From Planctomycetota bacterium (GTDB taxonomy: Bacteria > Planctomycetota > Phycisphaerae > Phycisphaerales > UBA1924), in assembly GCA_017303555.1 (NCBI GenBank), contig JAFLCN010000022.1:1-58582 (forward strand): DNA of 58,582 bases, given 5' to 3'. A program made the position numbers and the translations under genes. A model generated the notes under the pieces. That model saw only the letters and a list, made by a program, of their open reading frames with translations. It was not told the origin of the DNA and ran no database searches. Positions 8,244 to 17,253 of the stretch are shown here, piece by piece. The number at the start of each line of letters is the position of its first letter. The stretch's first letter is position 1.

Positions 8244-8266
8244 CTGAAACGAACCCGCGCGATGGC

Positions 8267-10117
8267 TCAAGAAGCTTGCGGCTGGGCCACAAGCTCCGGC
8301 CCGCGCCGGCTCTGGAGCTTCTCGAAGATCTGCTTCTCCATCGCGTCCGCTGTCACGACTTCCTCGACCACGGCATGGTCGGCGCCGGCCTCGTACGCGC
8401 GGAAGGCGCCGCTCAGGTATCCGGTGCGGCAGGCGATGAAGGTCGTCGCGGAGAGCCCCCGCGCCGTCGCGATCGCTCGCAGCGTCGCCTCGTCGTCGGG
8501 AATGGTGATCACCACAGCGTCGGCGATGCGTGCGCCGGCCGCTTCCAGCACTTCCGGATTGGTGATATCGCCGTACAGAATCGACCGCCCCAGGCGGCGC
8601 TGGCGGCGAACGGTCTCGGGATTGAGCTCGATGACGGTGTACGGAACCTTCTGCACATCAAGGCGCGCTGCGAGGCTGCGCCCAACCGGGCCGAAGCCAG
8701 CGATGATGACGTGGCGTGCCTGGATGGTCGGTTCTGCGTTGCCTTCGGGAGCGGCGGCCTCGCGTGTGTCGGCCTTGAGCAGGACCGAGAGTCGCTTGCT
8801 CCATGGGGGAGGACCAAACCGCTGCATTCGGGCGGCGAGCGGGTGCGCCCAGCCGAAGAGGAACGGCGAGAGAATGAACGAGAGGACGACCACGGCGATC
8901 ATCGCACCGAGCGGCGCACCGCTGAGGATGGGAGCGGGCGAAGTTTGCCCTGCCGCGGCGAGCAGCACAAGGCTGAATTCACCGGCATTTCCCAGGTAGA
9001 TCGCGGTGATGACGGCCAGCGGCGCCGAACTGCCCAGAGCCCAGACGCAGACCCACGTCACGGTCACCTTCAGCACCATGAGCACCAGCACACCGAGCAG
9101 GATGGGCCCGAGATAAGCGCTGATCTCGGGGAGGTGGATGCCGAGCCCCACGGTTGTGAAGAAGATCGCCATAAGCAGATCGCGCAGCGGCTCGAGCTGG
9201 CCGGCGAGTTGGGTGCGGTAGGGAGTGAAGGCGAGCAGCAAGCCGGCAAGGAAGGCACCAAGTTCGGGGCTGAAGCCCAACAGACTGGTCGAGACTGCCG
9301 CGGCGAGGGCGATGGCGGCGGAGGTGACGAGCACGAGTTCCTTTGATCCGACGCCGGACTTGCCGCTGGACCCGCGGGCGCCGACATCGGCGACGAACTC
9401 GAGCACGGCGGGGAGCGCGTAGCGGCCGATCATGAGGAGCAGGGTGACGCCGGAAAGGCCGATGAGCACGCTGATCGCGGCCTTGCCGAAGTCGGGTGGA
9501 GCCGCGTTTTCTGAACCGGCGTGACCGGCGGCCTGCCAGGCGGCGATCGCCGGCAGCAGACCGAGCATCAGGATCGACATCAGGTCCTGCGCGATCGAGA
9601 CGCCGACGCACAAGCGGCCGTGGGTCTGATGCAGTTCGCGCCGTTCCTGGAGCACGCGGAGGAGCACGGCGGTCGAGGAGATCGACATGGCCATGCCGAC
9701 GGCGAGTGCGGCGGGTGCCGAAAGGCCGAACGCCATCGCGGCGGCCCAGAGAACGGCGGCGCACGCGACGGTTGCGGTGATCCCGAGCCCGAAGATGGAG
9801 ACCATGGACCGCCGGAGCGAGTCGATCTCGAGCTGCAGGCCGATGGTGAACATGAGCAGCACCGTGGCGAACGAGCTGATGTTCTCGACCTCGCCCAGGC
9901 CGATCTCATATTTCTGCTTGATGGCGGAGGCGAGCACCGAGACAAGCGCACCGGCGATGATGTATCCCGGGATGATCTGGAGCTTGAGCCTGCGGAAGAG
10001 CGTCGCGACGCTCGCGGCGGTCACGAGGATGACGACCAGCCCGACGGCGGTGTTTCCGTGCGCACCTTCCGGCGCCGCGGCCTGCTCCGCCAATGTCAGC
10101 ACTCCGGCGTCGATCAA
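8267..10117 (-). CDS. CPA2-family cation:proton antiporter with RCK (TrkA-N) domain
   Basis: The product is 616 aa, a KefB/KefC/YbaL-type membrane protein that exchanges K+ or Na+ for protons. Residues about 20-420 hold 11-13 hydrophobic segments with family signatures (MSISSTAVLLRVL, GFSPELGAFLAGLLLA, FFTTVGLGIHL). Residues about 470-600 form a cytosolic TrkA-N domain with the nucleotide-binding GFGPVGRSLAARL and an acidic strand end (VIELN). The TTG start overlaps the mnmG stop codon as TTGA, indicating coupled translation. Ligand and ion cannot be told from sequence. The antiporter-mnmG pairing has no obvious functional logic. Confidence 0.93.
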   Translation of the reverse strand: MIDAGVLTLAEQAAAPEGAHGNTAVGLVVILVTAASVATLFRRLKLQIIPGYIIAGALVSVLASAIKQKYEIGLGEVENISSFATVLLMFTIGLQLEIDSLRRSMVSIFGLGITATVACAAVLWAAAMAFGLSAPAALAVGMAMSISSTAVLLRVLQERRELHQTHGRLCVGVSIAQDLMSILMLGLLPAIAAWQAAGHAGSENAAPPDFGKAAISVLIGLSGVTLLLMIGRYALPAVLEFVADVGARGSSGKSGVGSKELVLVTSAAIALAAAVSTSLLGFSPELGAFLAGLLLAFTPYRTQLAGQLEPLRDLLMAIFFTTVGLGIHLPEISAYLGPILLGVLVLMVLKVTVTWVCVWALGSSAPLAVITAIYLGNAGEFSLVLLAAAGQTSPAPILSGAPLGAMIAVVVLSFILSPFLFGWAHPLAARMQRFGPPPWSKRLSVLLKADTREAAAPEGNAEPTIQARHVIIAGFGPVGRSLAARLDVQKVPYTVIELNPETVRRQRRLGRSILYGDITNPEVLEAAGARIADAVVITIPDDEATLRAIATARGLSATTFIACRTGYLSGAFRAYEAGADHAVVEEVVTADAMEKQIFEKLQSRRGPELVAQPQAS

Positions 10118-12036
10118 GTGTTCACCCCGTCGGCCCGAGCCGTTGGGGGCTGTTGATACCTCTGGACGAGCACCGCGAGCAGCGTGACATCGGCGGGTGT
10201 GATCCCTTCGAGGCGGCTCGCCTGACCGAAGGTTTCGGGCCGGAACCTGCTTAGCGCCGCGCGCGCCTCGGTGCGGAGCGGGGTCAACGCGTGATAGTCG
10301 ATTCGGTCGGGCAGACGCCGGCGCTCCATTTCCTGTCCACGCCGGATGTCGTTTCGCGCCCGGTCGATGTAGGGGGCGTAGCGACGCTCGGCGAAGACGG
10401 TTTCCCAGACTTCGTACGGAACGCCGTCGAACTCCGGCTCTCCGGCCATGGCTTCCATCAGGCGCGTCGAATCGAATTCGGGCATCCGCACGAGCTTGGA
10501 AAGCCGCTCCCCATCGACCGTCAGGCGATCGATGCGTGAATCCACCGCCCGGATGCTCGCGGCCCGTGCCTGGTGGCGCTCCCAGCGGCGCTCGCCGAGT
10601 TCTCCCGAGAGCAGGCCGAGTTCACGTGCGATCGGGGTGAGCCGATCGGCGCTGTTGTCCGCCCGCAGGATCAGGCGGTGCTCTGCGCGGCTCGTGAACA
10701 TGCGGTACGGTTCGACCGGTGTCTTGGTGACGAGGTCGTCCATCAGCACGCCGATGTACGCCTGATCGCGTCCGAACGTGAAGGGTTCGCGCTCGAGCGT
10801 GCGCAGCGCCGCGTTGAGACCGGCGACGAGTCCCTGGGCGGCCGCCTCTTCATAGCCGCTGGTGCCGTTGATCTGCCCGGCGAGAAAAAGACCTTCGACA
10901 ACACGGGTCATGCCGGTCGCGGCGATCTGGTGCGGACGCACCATGTCGTACTCGACCGCGTAGCCGTATCGGTAGATCTCGGCCTGCTCGCAGCCGGGCA
11001 TCGAACGCACGATCTTGTCCTGCACGTCCGCGGGCAGGCTCGTCGAGATGCCGTTGCAGTAGATCCAATCGTCGCGGAGTGATTCCGGCTCGAGAAAGAC
11101 ACCGTGCGTCTCGCGCTCGGCGAAGCGCACGACCTTGTCTTCAATCGACGGGCAGTATCGGGGCCCGACCGACTCGATCTGCCCGGAGTACATCGGGGCG
11201 CGATGCAGGTTCGCGCGGATGAGCTCGTGCGATTCTGCGGTCGTCCGCGTCTGGCGGCAGTTGATCTGCTCGAGCACGGGGAACCGCGCGATCGAAGGAG
11301 CGGGCACCAACGCAGCATGCCGCCCGCCGGCGCCCGCGAGCGTCAGATCGCTGAACGGTGTTGGATGCTGATCGCCGCGTGCGATGTCCAGTTCGTCCCA
11401 CCGGATCGTGCTCTGCTTGAGACGGGGGGGCGTGCCGGTCTTGAGCCGGCCGAGCTCGAAGCCGAGTGAGCGAAGGGTCGCGGAGATTCCGACCGCGCTG
11501 GCTTCTCCGTAGCGGCCGCCTTCGACCTTGCTCTCGCCGGTGTGCATGAGGGCGCGCATGAACGTGCCGGTGGTGAGAACGACGGCGCGGGCTTCGATCT
11601 TCTGGCCCGCGACCACAACGCCCCGGATGCTGCCGCCAGAAACAATCAGTTCGTCCACCGTGCCGCGGAGCACTTCGATCTCCGGCCTCGATGCGATCAT
11701 CGCCTGCACGGACTCGGCGTATGCGTGCTTGTCGCACTGCGCGCGGGGGCCGCGCACGGCCTGTCCCTTGCTTGTGTTCAGAACTTTGAACTGGATTCCG
11801 GTTGCGTCGGTCGCCAGGCCCATCACCCCGCCGAGCGCATCGATCTCGCGGACGAGCTGGCCCTTGGCAAGGCCGCCGATCGCGGGGTTGCAGCTCATCA
11901 CGCCGATCTTCGACGGGTCGATGGTGACGATCGCGACGCTTTTTTCTGTGCGCAGCAGGTTCGCGGCGGCCCAGGCCGCTTCGACGCCGGCGTGCCCCCC
12001 GCCGATCACGACGACCTGGAAACTGCGCTCGCTCAT
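10114..12036 (-). CDS. mnmG: tRNA uridine-5-carboxymethylaminomethyl(34) synthesis enzyme
   Basis: The product is 640 aa, normal for MnmG/GidA (about 620-650). With MnmE it installs cmnm5U at the wobble position of certain tRNAs, using FAD, NADH and methylene-THF. Seen: FAD-binding GGGHAGVEAA (11-22), NPAIGGLAKGQLVREIDALGG, the DKHAYAE segment, GTPPRLK, QINGTSGYEEAAAQG and a helical C-terminal domain. MnmE is not in the window. The ATG has no Shine-Dalgarno site but a TACGAT box 7 nt upstream, suggesting a leaderless transcript. The antiporter gene overlaps its stop. Confidence 0.98.
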   Translation of the reverse strand: MSERSFQVVVIGGGHAGVEAAWAAANLLRTEKSVAIVTIDPSKIGVMSCNPAIGGLAKGQLVREIDALGGVMGLATDATGIQFKVLNTSKGQAVRGPRAQCDKHAYAESVQAMIASRPEIEVLRGTVDELIVSGGSIRGVVVAGQKIEARAVVLTTGTFMRALMHTGESKVEGGRYGEASAVGISATLRSLGFELGRLKTGTPPRLKQSTIRWDELDIARGDQHPTPFSDLTLAGAGGRHAALVPAPSIARFPVLEQINCRQTRTTAESHELIRANLHRAPMYSGQIESVGPRYCPSIEDKVVRFAERETHGVFLEPESLRDDWIYCNGISTSLPADVQDKIVRSMPGCEQAEIYRYGYAVEYDMVRPHQIAATGMTRVVEGLFLAGQINGTSGYEEAAAQGLVAGLNAALRTLEREPFTFGRDQAYIGVLMDDLVTKTPVEPYRMFTSRAEHRLILRADNSADRLTPIARELGLLSGELGERRWERHQARAASIRAVDSRIDRLTVDGERLSKLVRMPEFDSTRLMEAMAGEPEFDGVPYEVWETVFAERRYAPYIDRARNDIRRGQEMERRRLPDRIDYHALTPLRTEARAALSRFRPETFGQASRLEGITPADVTLLAVLVQRYQQPPTARADGVNT

Positions 12037-12043
12037 TGCGGAA

Positions 12044-12049
12044 ATCGTA
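12044..12049 (-). promoter_or_regulatory. TACGAT box 7 nt before the mnmG start (leaderless-type)
   Basis: It lies in the 34-bp gap after the dnaJ-like gene. It has the same box and spacing as several other genes here, with no Shine-Dalgarno site between box and ATG. Confidence 0.5.
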
Positions 12050-12070
12050 GGGGAACAGCGCCCGTGCGCC

Positions 12071-13039
12071 CTACCCGGCTCGCACGTTTCCCTGCTTCAA
12101 ACCGATCTCGCGGATGACTTGCTTCTCGGCCTCGGAAAGAAGATCCGGCTTGGGCACGAGCACTCGGACCACGGCATAAAGATCTCCGGCGTCGCCTTTG
12201 GCCGGCTGGATTCCCTTGCCTCGAAGCCGCAGTTTGGCTCCGCTCGAAGCCCCGGGGGGCACGCGCAGTTCGACCTCTCCGTCGAGCGTCGGCACGGAAA
12301 CAGATGCACCGAGCGTCGCTTCGGCGATGGTCAGGTTCAGATCGAGCGAGAGATCGTTCCCTTCTTCACGCCGAAAGAGCGGATGCCCGCCCACGCGGAT
12401 ATTCAGCACGAGATCGCGGTCGCCGGCGCCTTGACGCATCCGGAGCTGCTGTCCGTCGCGCACTCCCGCGGGGATGTTGACCTCGATCGTCCGCGACTTT
12501 CCTTCCAGGTTCAGCTTCAGCTCTTCCGTGCCTCCGCGGGCGGCACCGAGGAATGTGAGAAACAGCTCGTGCTCCAGAGGCTCGGGCTCGGGGGCTCGCT
12601 GCGCCCGGGATCGCGCGGAGCCGCCCCCGCTCCGTGCCCCACCGCTGCCAAACGGCGATCCGCCGAACGGATCGCGCGAGCGGCCTCCTCCGAAAAAGGT
12701 CTCGAACATGGATCCGAGTTCTTCGGGATCCATTTCCACCTGGTCGGCGCGCACACGCTGTCCGCCTTCCCACGGTGTGCGCGGGCCTTGACCGGCGGTG
12801 CCGGCTTCTGCCGCGGCGGAACCGGGCACGACTCCGAACTGGTCGTAGTAACGGCGTTTCTTTTCGTCCGAGAGAACGTCGTACGCCTCCTGCACCTGCG
12901 TGAACTTGGCGCTGGCGTCGGGGGCCTTGTTGACGTCGGGGTGGTACTGGCGCGCGAGCTTGCGGTACGCCTTCTTGAGTTCGTCGTTGGTGGCCGTCCG
13001 GGCCACGCCGAGCACGCTGTAAAGATCTTTGTCGCTCAT
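12071..13039 (-). CDS. DnaJ-class co-chaperone without zinc finger (CbpA/DjlA-like type II)
   Basis: The product is 322 aa. J domain at residues 4-70 with the DnaK-activating His33-Pro34-Asp35; a Gly/Phe/Ser-rich linker about 105-165 ([13 protein letters not shown]); then two C-terminal beta domains about 170-310 (substrate binding, for example [13 protein letters not shown] and [13 protein letters not shown]). No CxxCxGxG repeats are present, so it belongs to the CbpA/DnaJ2 type, which delivers unfolded proteins to DnaK. The start was set at MSDKD (13039) because the J domain begins there; an in-frame upstream ATG lies in the leader. It follows the CpeT-FKBP gene, itself predicted to be a folding factor. 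Confidence 0.93.
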   Translation of the reverse strand: MSDKDLYSVLGVARTATNDELKKAYRKLARQYHPDVNKAPDASAKFTQVQEAYDVLSDEKKRRYYDQFGVVPGSAAAEAGTAGQGPRTPWEGGQRVRADQVEMDPEELGSMFETFFGGGRSRDPFGGSPFGSGGARSGGGSARSRAQRAPEPEPLEHELFLTFLGAARGGTEELKLNLEGKSRTIEVNIPAGVRDGQQLRMRQGAGDRDLVLNIRVGGHPLFRREEGNDLSLDLNLTIAEATLGASVSVPTLDGEVELRVPPGASSGAKLRLRGKGIQPAKGDAGDLYAVVRVLVPKPDLLSEAEKQVIREIGLKQGNVRAG

Positions 13040-13086
13040 CCGTTGTCGCAATCCAAAAGAAGGCGCGAGAACGCCGCGCCCCAAAA

Positions 13087-13116
13087 CGATAGACGGCCGG
13101 GCGAGAAACCCGGCCG
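13087..13116 (-). terminator. Possible terminator after the CpeT-FKBP gene
   Basis: An 8-bp stem (13094-13101 with 13109-13116) and a 7-nt loop. On the minus strand it is followed by TCTATCGTTTTGG. The T tract is short and offset, so it may be only a partial terminator or attenuator before the dnaJ-like gene. Confidence 0.5.
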
Positions 13117-13138
13117 CCTTGAAAGTGCTGCTGACGGA

Positions 13139-14395
13139 TCACTTCGGTTGAGGTTCCGGGCTCGGCTGCACGGGCTCGGCGGCCTTGGGCTTGGCTTCCT
13201 GGATGGGCTGACCGTCCGGCCCGATCTTGATCACGCGATCGCCGAGCTGGCGCAAGTCGGTGCCGCCCACCGTGAGGGGCGGTTCGACGCCCTTGACCGT
13301 GGGGTCTTTGAGGCGCATGACCTCGAAATCGAAGTAGAGATCGGCCCACGGCGGGATGCGCGTGCGCGAGTTCCCGAACTCGCCGTACGCCGCTTCCCAC
13401 GGGATGTAGACGCGCCGGACGGTGCCGACGTTGGCGCCGAGCAGGCCCTGGATAAAGCCGGGGATGACCTGCTTGCCGTTCACGTTGAACGTGAGAGGGT
13501 TGGGGGGCTGGCGGTCGAGCGAGCTATCGAAGCGGAGCCCGTTCGAAAGGAATCCGAGGTAGTGAACGGAGATCTCGTCGCCGAGTTCGCACGAGCGCGA
13601 ATCTTCGCCCCGGCGGTACTCGATGACAAAGACGTTGCCTTCGCGCGTGAACGTGCGAACGGGCGGCTCGAAGCGCGCGAACTCGAAGGTGCTGTCGCCC
13701 TTTGTGCCCCAGATCACTTCGCCATTGGAGTCGAATCCCTTGTCGGAGGTGACGATGCGATCGGGCTTGATCGCGACTTCACTGGTCATCTCGACGGCGC
13801 CGAGGCGACCGGTCGGGTACGGATGTGGGCTCTTGCCCTTGAAGCTGTCGCCATCGGCGGTCAGGTCGAGATCGATGGTCGCGACAAGATCGCGGCGCGA
13901 CACGGGCGGAAAGACGTCCGGATTCGCCCAGAGGCCGACCAGCGATCCGCCGATCTGACGCATCGGCTCGAAGGTGCGGAGACGCAGCCCGCCCTTGTGC
14001 TTGTAGACCTGGAAGAAGGCCTGCCGGTACGGGGCCTGCAGCGAATCGACGCGGGCCGACTCCACGTACATCAGGTCCTGCAGGTCGGGCGAGCGAGCCG
14101 GCGCGATGAACATCGCGACCTCGATCGCTTCCTTCGGATCCGCGCCTTCCGGCAGCGGGGCCGTGGACTTCCAACTGCCGATCAGCATCTTCGCGATTTT
14201 CTCGATCTCCGGATCGCTCCAGGTGATCGGGGCCAGCGGCTCGCGGACTCTTTGAGGTGTCGCGGGGGCGGGTGCCGCGGCGGGCGCATTGGCGGGCTGG
14301 GGTGCGGCATCGGGCTTGGCGGGCTCGTCGGCGATCGCCTGGCCGCAGGCAAGGACCATCGCGGCAATGAGGCCCATCTTTGAATTCAAGTGCAT
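13139..14395 (-). CDS. Exported CpeT/CpcT-like and FKBP-type peptidyl-prolyl isomerase fusion
   Basis: The product is 418 aa. Residues 1-22 form a signal peptide and 24-55 an Ala/Pro linker. Residues about 60-215 resemble the CpeT/CpcT family: LIGSWKS, MYVESARVDSL and PYRQAFFQVYKHKGG match the family pattern of a YxEQ/YVE segment followed by PYRQ. Residues about 265-365 form an FKBP domain (GDEISVHYLGFLSNGLRFDSS, VIPGFIQGLLGANVG, RRVYIPWEAAYGE, PPWADLYFDFEVM) that would catalyse prolyl isomerisation in the periplasm. A Pro/Lys-rich tail follows. In cyanobacteria CpeT attaches bilins to phycobiliproteins, but none is expected here, so its role is unknown. An AGGAGAT site precedes the ATG. Confidence 0.85.
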   Translation of the reverse strand: MHLNSKMGLIAAMVLACGQAIADEPAKPDAAPQPANAPAAAPAPATPQRVREPLAPITWSDPEIEKIAKMLIGSWKSTAPLPEGADPKEAIEVAMFIAPARSPDLQDLMYVESARVDSLQAPYRQAFFQVYKHKGGLRLRTFEPMRQIGGSLVGLWANPDVFPPVSRRDLVATIDLDLTADGDSFKGKSPHPYPTGRLGAVEMTSEVAIKPDRIVTSDKGFDSNGEVIWGTKGDSTFEFARFEPPVRTFTREGNVFVIEYRRGEDSRSCELGDEISVHYLGFLSNGLRFDSSLDRQPPNPLTFNVNGKQVIPGFIQGLLGANVGTVRRVYIPWEAAYGEFGNSRTRIPPWADLYFDFEVMRLKDPTVKGVEPPLTVGGTDLRQLGDRVIKIGPDGQPIQEAKPKAAEPVQPSPEPQPK

Positions 14396-14510
14396 CGGGA
14401 TCTCCTGGTGCTTTCCAGCGCGTTCTCAGGCCAATTCGTTCGGCAGAACAGGCCGGTTTGTTCAGCCCAATCCTCCGATACGTTCTCGGACTGTGGCCGG
14501 AACCGAGTTA

Positions 14511-15479
14511 TCAAGCCAATTCGGGGAACTGCTTCCGCACGACCCCGACCAGGTCCTTGACGTGGCTGATCGACTCGTCCATGAACTTCTTTTCCGTCGC
14601 GTCCATTTTGAACGAGAGGATCTTCTCGACTCCGCCCGCTCCGAGTACGGCCGGCACACCCACGAAGTAGCCTTTGCCCTTCTGTCCGGGCGCGACGCCG
14701 AATTCGTCCTCGCAGTATGCCGCGGAAGGGATGATCCGCTTCTTATCGCGGACGATGGCCTCGACCATGTCGATCGTGCCGCTGGCGGGGGCGTAGAAGG
14801 CGCTGGTCCCCATCAGCTTGACGATCTCACCTCCACCGACCTTGGCGCGTTCCACGGCTGCATTGATCTTCTCGGCGGGCAGCAGGTCGCTGATCGGGAT
14901 GCCGTTCACGCTGGTGAGGCGGGGGAGCGGGACCATGTCGTCGCCGTGTCCGCCGAGCAGCAGCCCCTGGATGTCTTCGACGCTGACGCCAAGTTCCATG
15001 GCGAGGAAGGTTTTGTAGCGGGCGACATCGAGCGCGCCGGCCTGGCCGATGACGCGATTGGCCGGGAAGCCGGTCACTTTCCACGCCACATACACCATCG
15101 CGTCGAGCGGGTTGCTGACGACGATAACGATCGAGTTCGGCGCGTACTCCTTGACCTTCTCCGAGACCGACTTCACGATGCCGGTGTTGACCTGCACGAG
15201 GTCGTCGCGGCTCATGCCCGGCTTGCGGGGGAGGCCCGCCGTGATGACCACCACTTCCGAACCCGCGATGTCCTTGTAGTCGCTGGTGCCGATGATGCGC
15301 GAATCAAAGTTCTCGATGGGGCCGCAGCAGGCGAGATCGAGCGCCTTGCCCTTGGCGACGCCTTCCTTCTCGGGGATATCGAGCAGAACGATGTCGCCGA
15401 GTTCCTTTGCTGCCGCCCAGTGGGCGCACGTGCCGCCGATGTTGCCCGCACCGATGATCGAGATCTTCGAACGACGCAT
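14511..15479 (-). CDS. mdh: Malate dehydrogenase
   Basis: The product is 322 aa, of the LDH-like malate dehydrogenase type (about 310-325). It oxidises malate to oxaloacetate with NAD+ in the TCA cycle. Seen: NAD-binding GAGNIGG (10-16), Asp34 in LLDI (NAD preference), the substrate loop GLPRKPGMSRDDL with Arg residues, SNPLDAM, and catalytic His in LLGGHGDDMVP. The loop Arg pattern (RKPGMSRDD) marks malate rather than lactate. A GGAGG site lies about 6 nt before the ATG. It stands alone, without other TCA genes nearby. Confidence 0.97.
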   Translation of the reverse strand: MRRSKISIIGAGNIGGTCAHWAAAKELGDIVLLDIPEKEGVAKGKALDLACCGPIENFDSRIIGTSDYKDIAGSEVVVITAGLPRKPGMSRDDLVQVNTGIVKSVSEKVKEYAPNSIVIVVSNPLDAMVYVAWKVTGFPANRVIGQAGALDVARYKTFLAMELGVSVEDIQGLLLGGHGDDMVPLPRLTSVNGIPISDLLPAEKINAAVERAKVGGGEIVKLMGTSAFYAPASGTIDMVEAIVRDKKRIIPSAAYCEDEFGVAPGQKGKGYFVGVPAVLGAGGVEKILSFKMDATEKKFMDESISHVKDLVGVVRKQFPELA

Positions 15480-15539
15480 AGAGCCTCCGCGTAGGGCCGC
15501 GGAGCGTGCTCACGCGGCCGGTTGAAAATTGGGGGATGA

Positions 15540-16304
15540 CTATAGGGAACCGCGCGCGTTCAAGGCCCCGTTCGAGCCGATGCGTGCGGCTGGATTGTGC
15601 GCCGGGCCGGTCGTGTTCGATTCTGCTCCGGCCTGTTCGATGGGTTTGAGAAGTGCGGTGCCACCAAGTCCGGGTGCTCCCACCGACTGACGCAATCCCT
15701 TTGCTTCGGGCGTTTCGTATACCTGCCGCATCGCTTGCGCCCGGCCCCACAGGCACCCGGGAAGGAGCGAACCGAGGTCGAGCAGATCCGCCCGCGGCAG
15801 GGGGCGGCCGCCGACGCCAGCAACAAAAACAACCGGCACGCCGGCACGCACGCGTTTGCCCGCGGCGACGCTGAACACTTGACCGCGAAATCCACGCCGG
15901 TCTCGCCAGGCGCCGAATTCGGGCAGCGTCAGCGGCATCACGAACGGATCGCGCTCCGGAATGAACTCATAACCAGCGCCGCGGGTTCGTTCGAGGGCGG
16001 CCTCGGCCTCGGACATCATCTCGGCGAGCGCGGCGGGCATCGCATCCGCCCGCCAGATCGACTCGAGCTCCGCACGCAGCGTACGCGTGATGAGCGCGGC
16101 CCGATCCTGCCCGGAGCTGTACTCGTCGGGGGGCAAGGTATCGATGTGTTCGAGCGCATGCGTCAGCGATTGGAGGCCGATGATCGCCGGAACGCTCCGG
16201 CGGAGCAGCCCCAGATCGCCCGACTTGGGGAGAGCGCCGGCGGCCCGGGCGAAATCGGTCCACACCGCGAGCAATCCGGACCATGTCGTAACCCGTGGAT
16301 CCAT
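15540..16304 (-). CDS. Conserved-looking hypothetical protein
   Basis: The product is 254 aa, soluble, without signal peptide or membrane segment. The N-terminal half is helical (TWSGLLAVWTDFARAA, LRRSVPAIIGLQSLTHAL). The middle has an acidic segment with ERDPFVMPLTLPEF. The final 45 residues are Gly/Ala/Asn rich and probably disordered. I do not recognise the family. The start was placed at MDPRVT (16304), because the upstream codons overlap the terminator of the next gene. The stop lies 60 bp before the mdh start, so it may be downstream of nothing else and have its own promoter (a TATCTT lies 10 nt upstream of the start). Confidence 0.6.
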   Translation of the reverse strand: MDPRVTTWSGLLAVWTDFARAAGALPKSGDLGLLRRSVPAIIGLQSLTHALEHIDTLPPDEYSSGQDRAALITRTLRAELESIWRADAMPAALAEMMSEAEAALERTRGAGYEFIPERDPFVMPLTLPEFGAWRDRRGFRGQVFSVAAGKRVRAGVPVVFVAGVGGRPLPRADLLDLGSLLPGCLWGRAQAMRQVYETPEAKGLRQSVGAPGLGGTALLKPIEQAGAESNTTGPAHNPAARIGSNGALNARGSL

Positions 16305-16342
16305 CGTTGATGCGAAGATAGCACGGGAGGAACGCTCGAGTT

Positions 16343-16377
16343 CCAAAACGAAAAAGGCCCGCACCGAGGTGCGGGCC
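16343..16377 (-). terminator. Intrinsic terminator of the second PEP-CTERM-like gene
   Basis: A 9-bp stem GGCCCGCAC (16356-16364) pairs with 16369-16377 around a CGAG loop. On the minus strand it is followed by TTTTTCGTTTTGG. It lies 35 nt past the stop at 16412. Confidence 0.9.
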
Positions 16378-16411
16378 CTTTGAAGTTCAAACCAGGGTCG
16401 ATCAGGGTCGA

Positions 16412-17101
16412 TCAGGCGCGACGGCGACGGGCGGCGACCAAGCCACCGAGGCCGAAGAGGGCCAGGCTGCCCGTCGAGGGGACGATCTGGCCGCTGACCT
16501 GCGTCGCGACGTTCGACAGGTTCTGATCCGTGAAGAACGCGCCGCCGTTGAAGATCAACTGCGTGAGAGCGCCGGTGTACGGAGCGGGCGACGGAAGGTT
16601 GGTGTTCCAGTTCGTGCTCGAGCCATCGGTGCCCGTGAACGTGGCGTTCGGGGTGATGTTCACGTTGGCAAGCGTGCCGTTGAAGGCGATGCCGATCGTG
16701 GGCTGCACCGACCAGAAGCCCGAGATGCTGCCAGCAACGGTGTTGCCGAGAGCGTCGGTCGCGGTGAAGCTACCAGCGCCGAGGCCGGTCGTCGCCGACA
16801 GGCGGGTGAAGCTGATGTTGATGGCGAAGTCAGCGAAGGTCGCGAGGCTCTTGAAGCCCGCAGCGAACTTGGCCTGACCCGCACCCGGAACCAGGCGGCT
16901 CACCGAGCCGTCGGTCTGAAGGCCGCCCACACCCTGATCAACCGCGACAGCGGAGAAGTTGCCGGCGTTCATGCCAGCAGCGGTGTACGTGCCCTGAAGG
17001 TTGTTGTATCCGAACGTCACGAGAGTGGTCGCGGCCTGTGCGACGCTCACCGTACCGGCGGCAGCAGCCGCAACCAAAGCCAAAGTCTTCATCTGACGCA
17101 T
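16412..17101 (-). CDS. Exported protein with PEP-CTERM-like sorting tail
   Basis: The product is 229 aa. The signal peptide spans about 1-23 (MRQMKTLALVAAAAAG, AQA cleavage). The mature part is Thr, Asn, Gly and Ser rich with only one Cys-free beta-like domain. The C-terminus is V-P-S-T, then a hydrophobic LALFGLGGLVAA and RRRR-Ala, a variant of the PEP-CTERM tail like that at 136-675. A strong promoter (17180-17208), a GGAGGAGAGGAAA ribosome site and a strong terminator suggest a well-expressed single-gene unit. It is likely a surface or matrix protein; the specific function is unknown. Confidence 0.85.
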   Translation of the reverse strand: MRQMKTLALVAAAAAGTVSVAQAATTLVTFGYNNLQGTYTAAGMNAGNFSAVAVDQGVGGLQTDGSVSRLVPGAGQAKFAAGFKSLATFADFAINISFTRLSATTGLGAGSFTATDALGNTVAGSISGFWSVQPTIGIAFNGTLANVNITPNATFTGTDGSSTNWNTNLPSPAPYTGALTQLIFNGGAFFTDQNLSNVATQVSGQIVPSTGSLALFGLGGLVAARRRRA

Positions 17102-17179
17102 GTTTCCTCTCCTCCACTCTCAAATTTGAAGGGTGTTGGTAGCAACACCCAAGACGGGCTCTCTCGTACCCGCGCGAGC

Positions 17180-17208
17180 AGTATCGCAGGTACACCACTG
17201 GGTTTCAA
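17180..17208 (-). promoter_or_regulatory. Sigma70-type promoter of the second PEP-CTERM-like gene
   Basis: On the minus strand: TTGAAA (17208-17203), 17-bp spacer, GATACT (17185-17180). The predicted leader is about 70 nt and carries a strong Shine-Dalgarno site. Confidence 0.7.
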
Positions 17209-17253
17209 GGAGAAAATACTGCTCCTCCATCAACATGCCTCAGAATCCAGGCA

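Noticed and set aside
11528..14383. A 951-codon plus-strand open frame
   Set aside because: It runs antisense to mnmG, the dnaJ-like gene and the CpeT-FKBP gene, all with clear motifs. Long antisense frames are common at high G+C.
13139..14395. CpeT-like domain as evidence for phycobilisomes
   Set aside because: No phycobiliprotein, bilin synthesis or photosynthesis gene is in the window, so only the fold is claimed.
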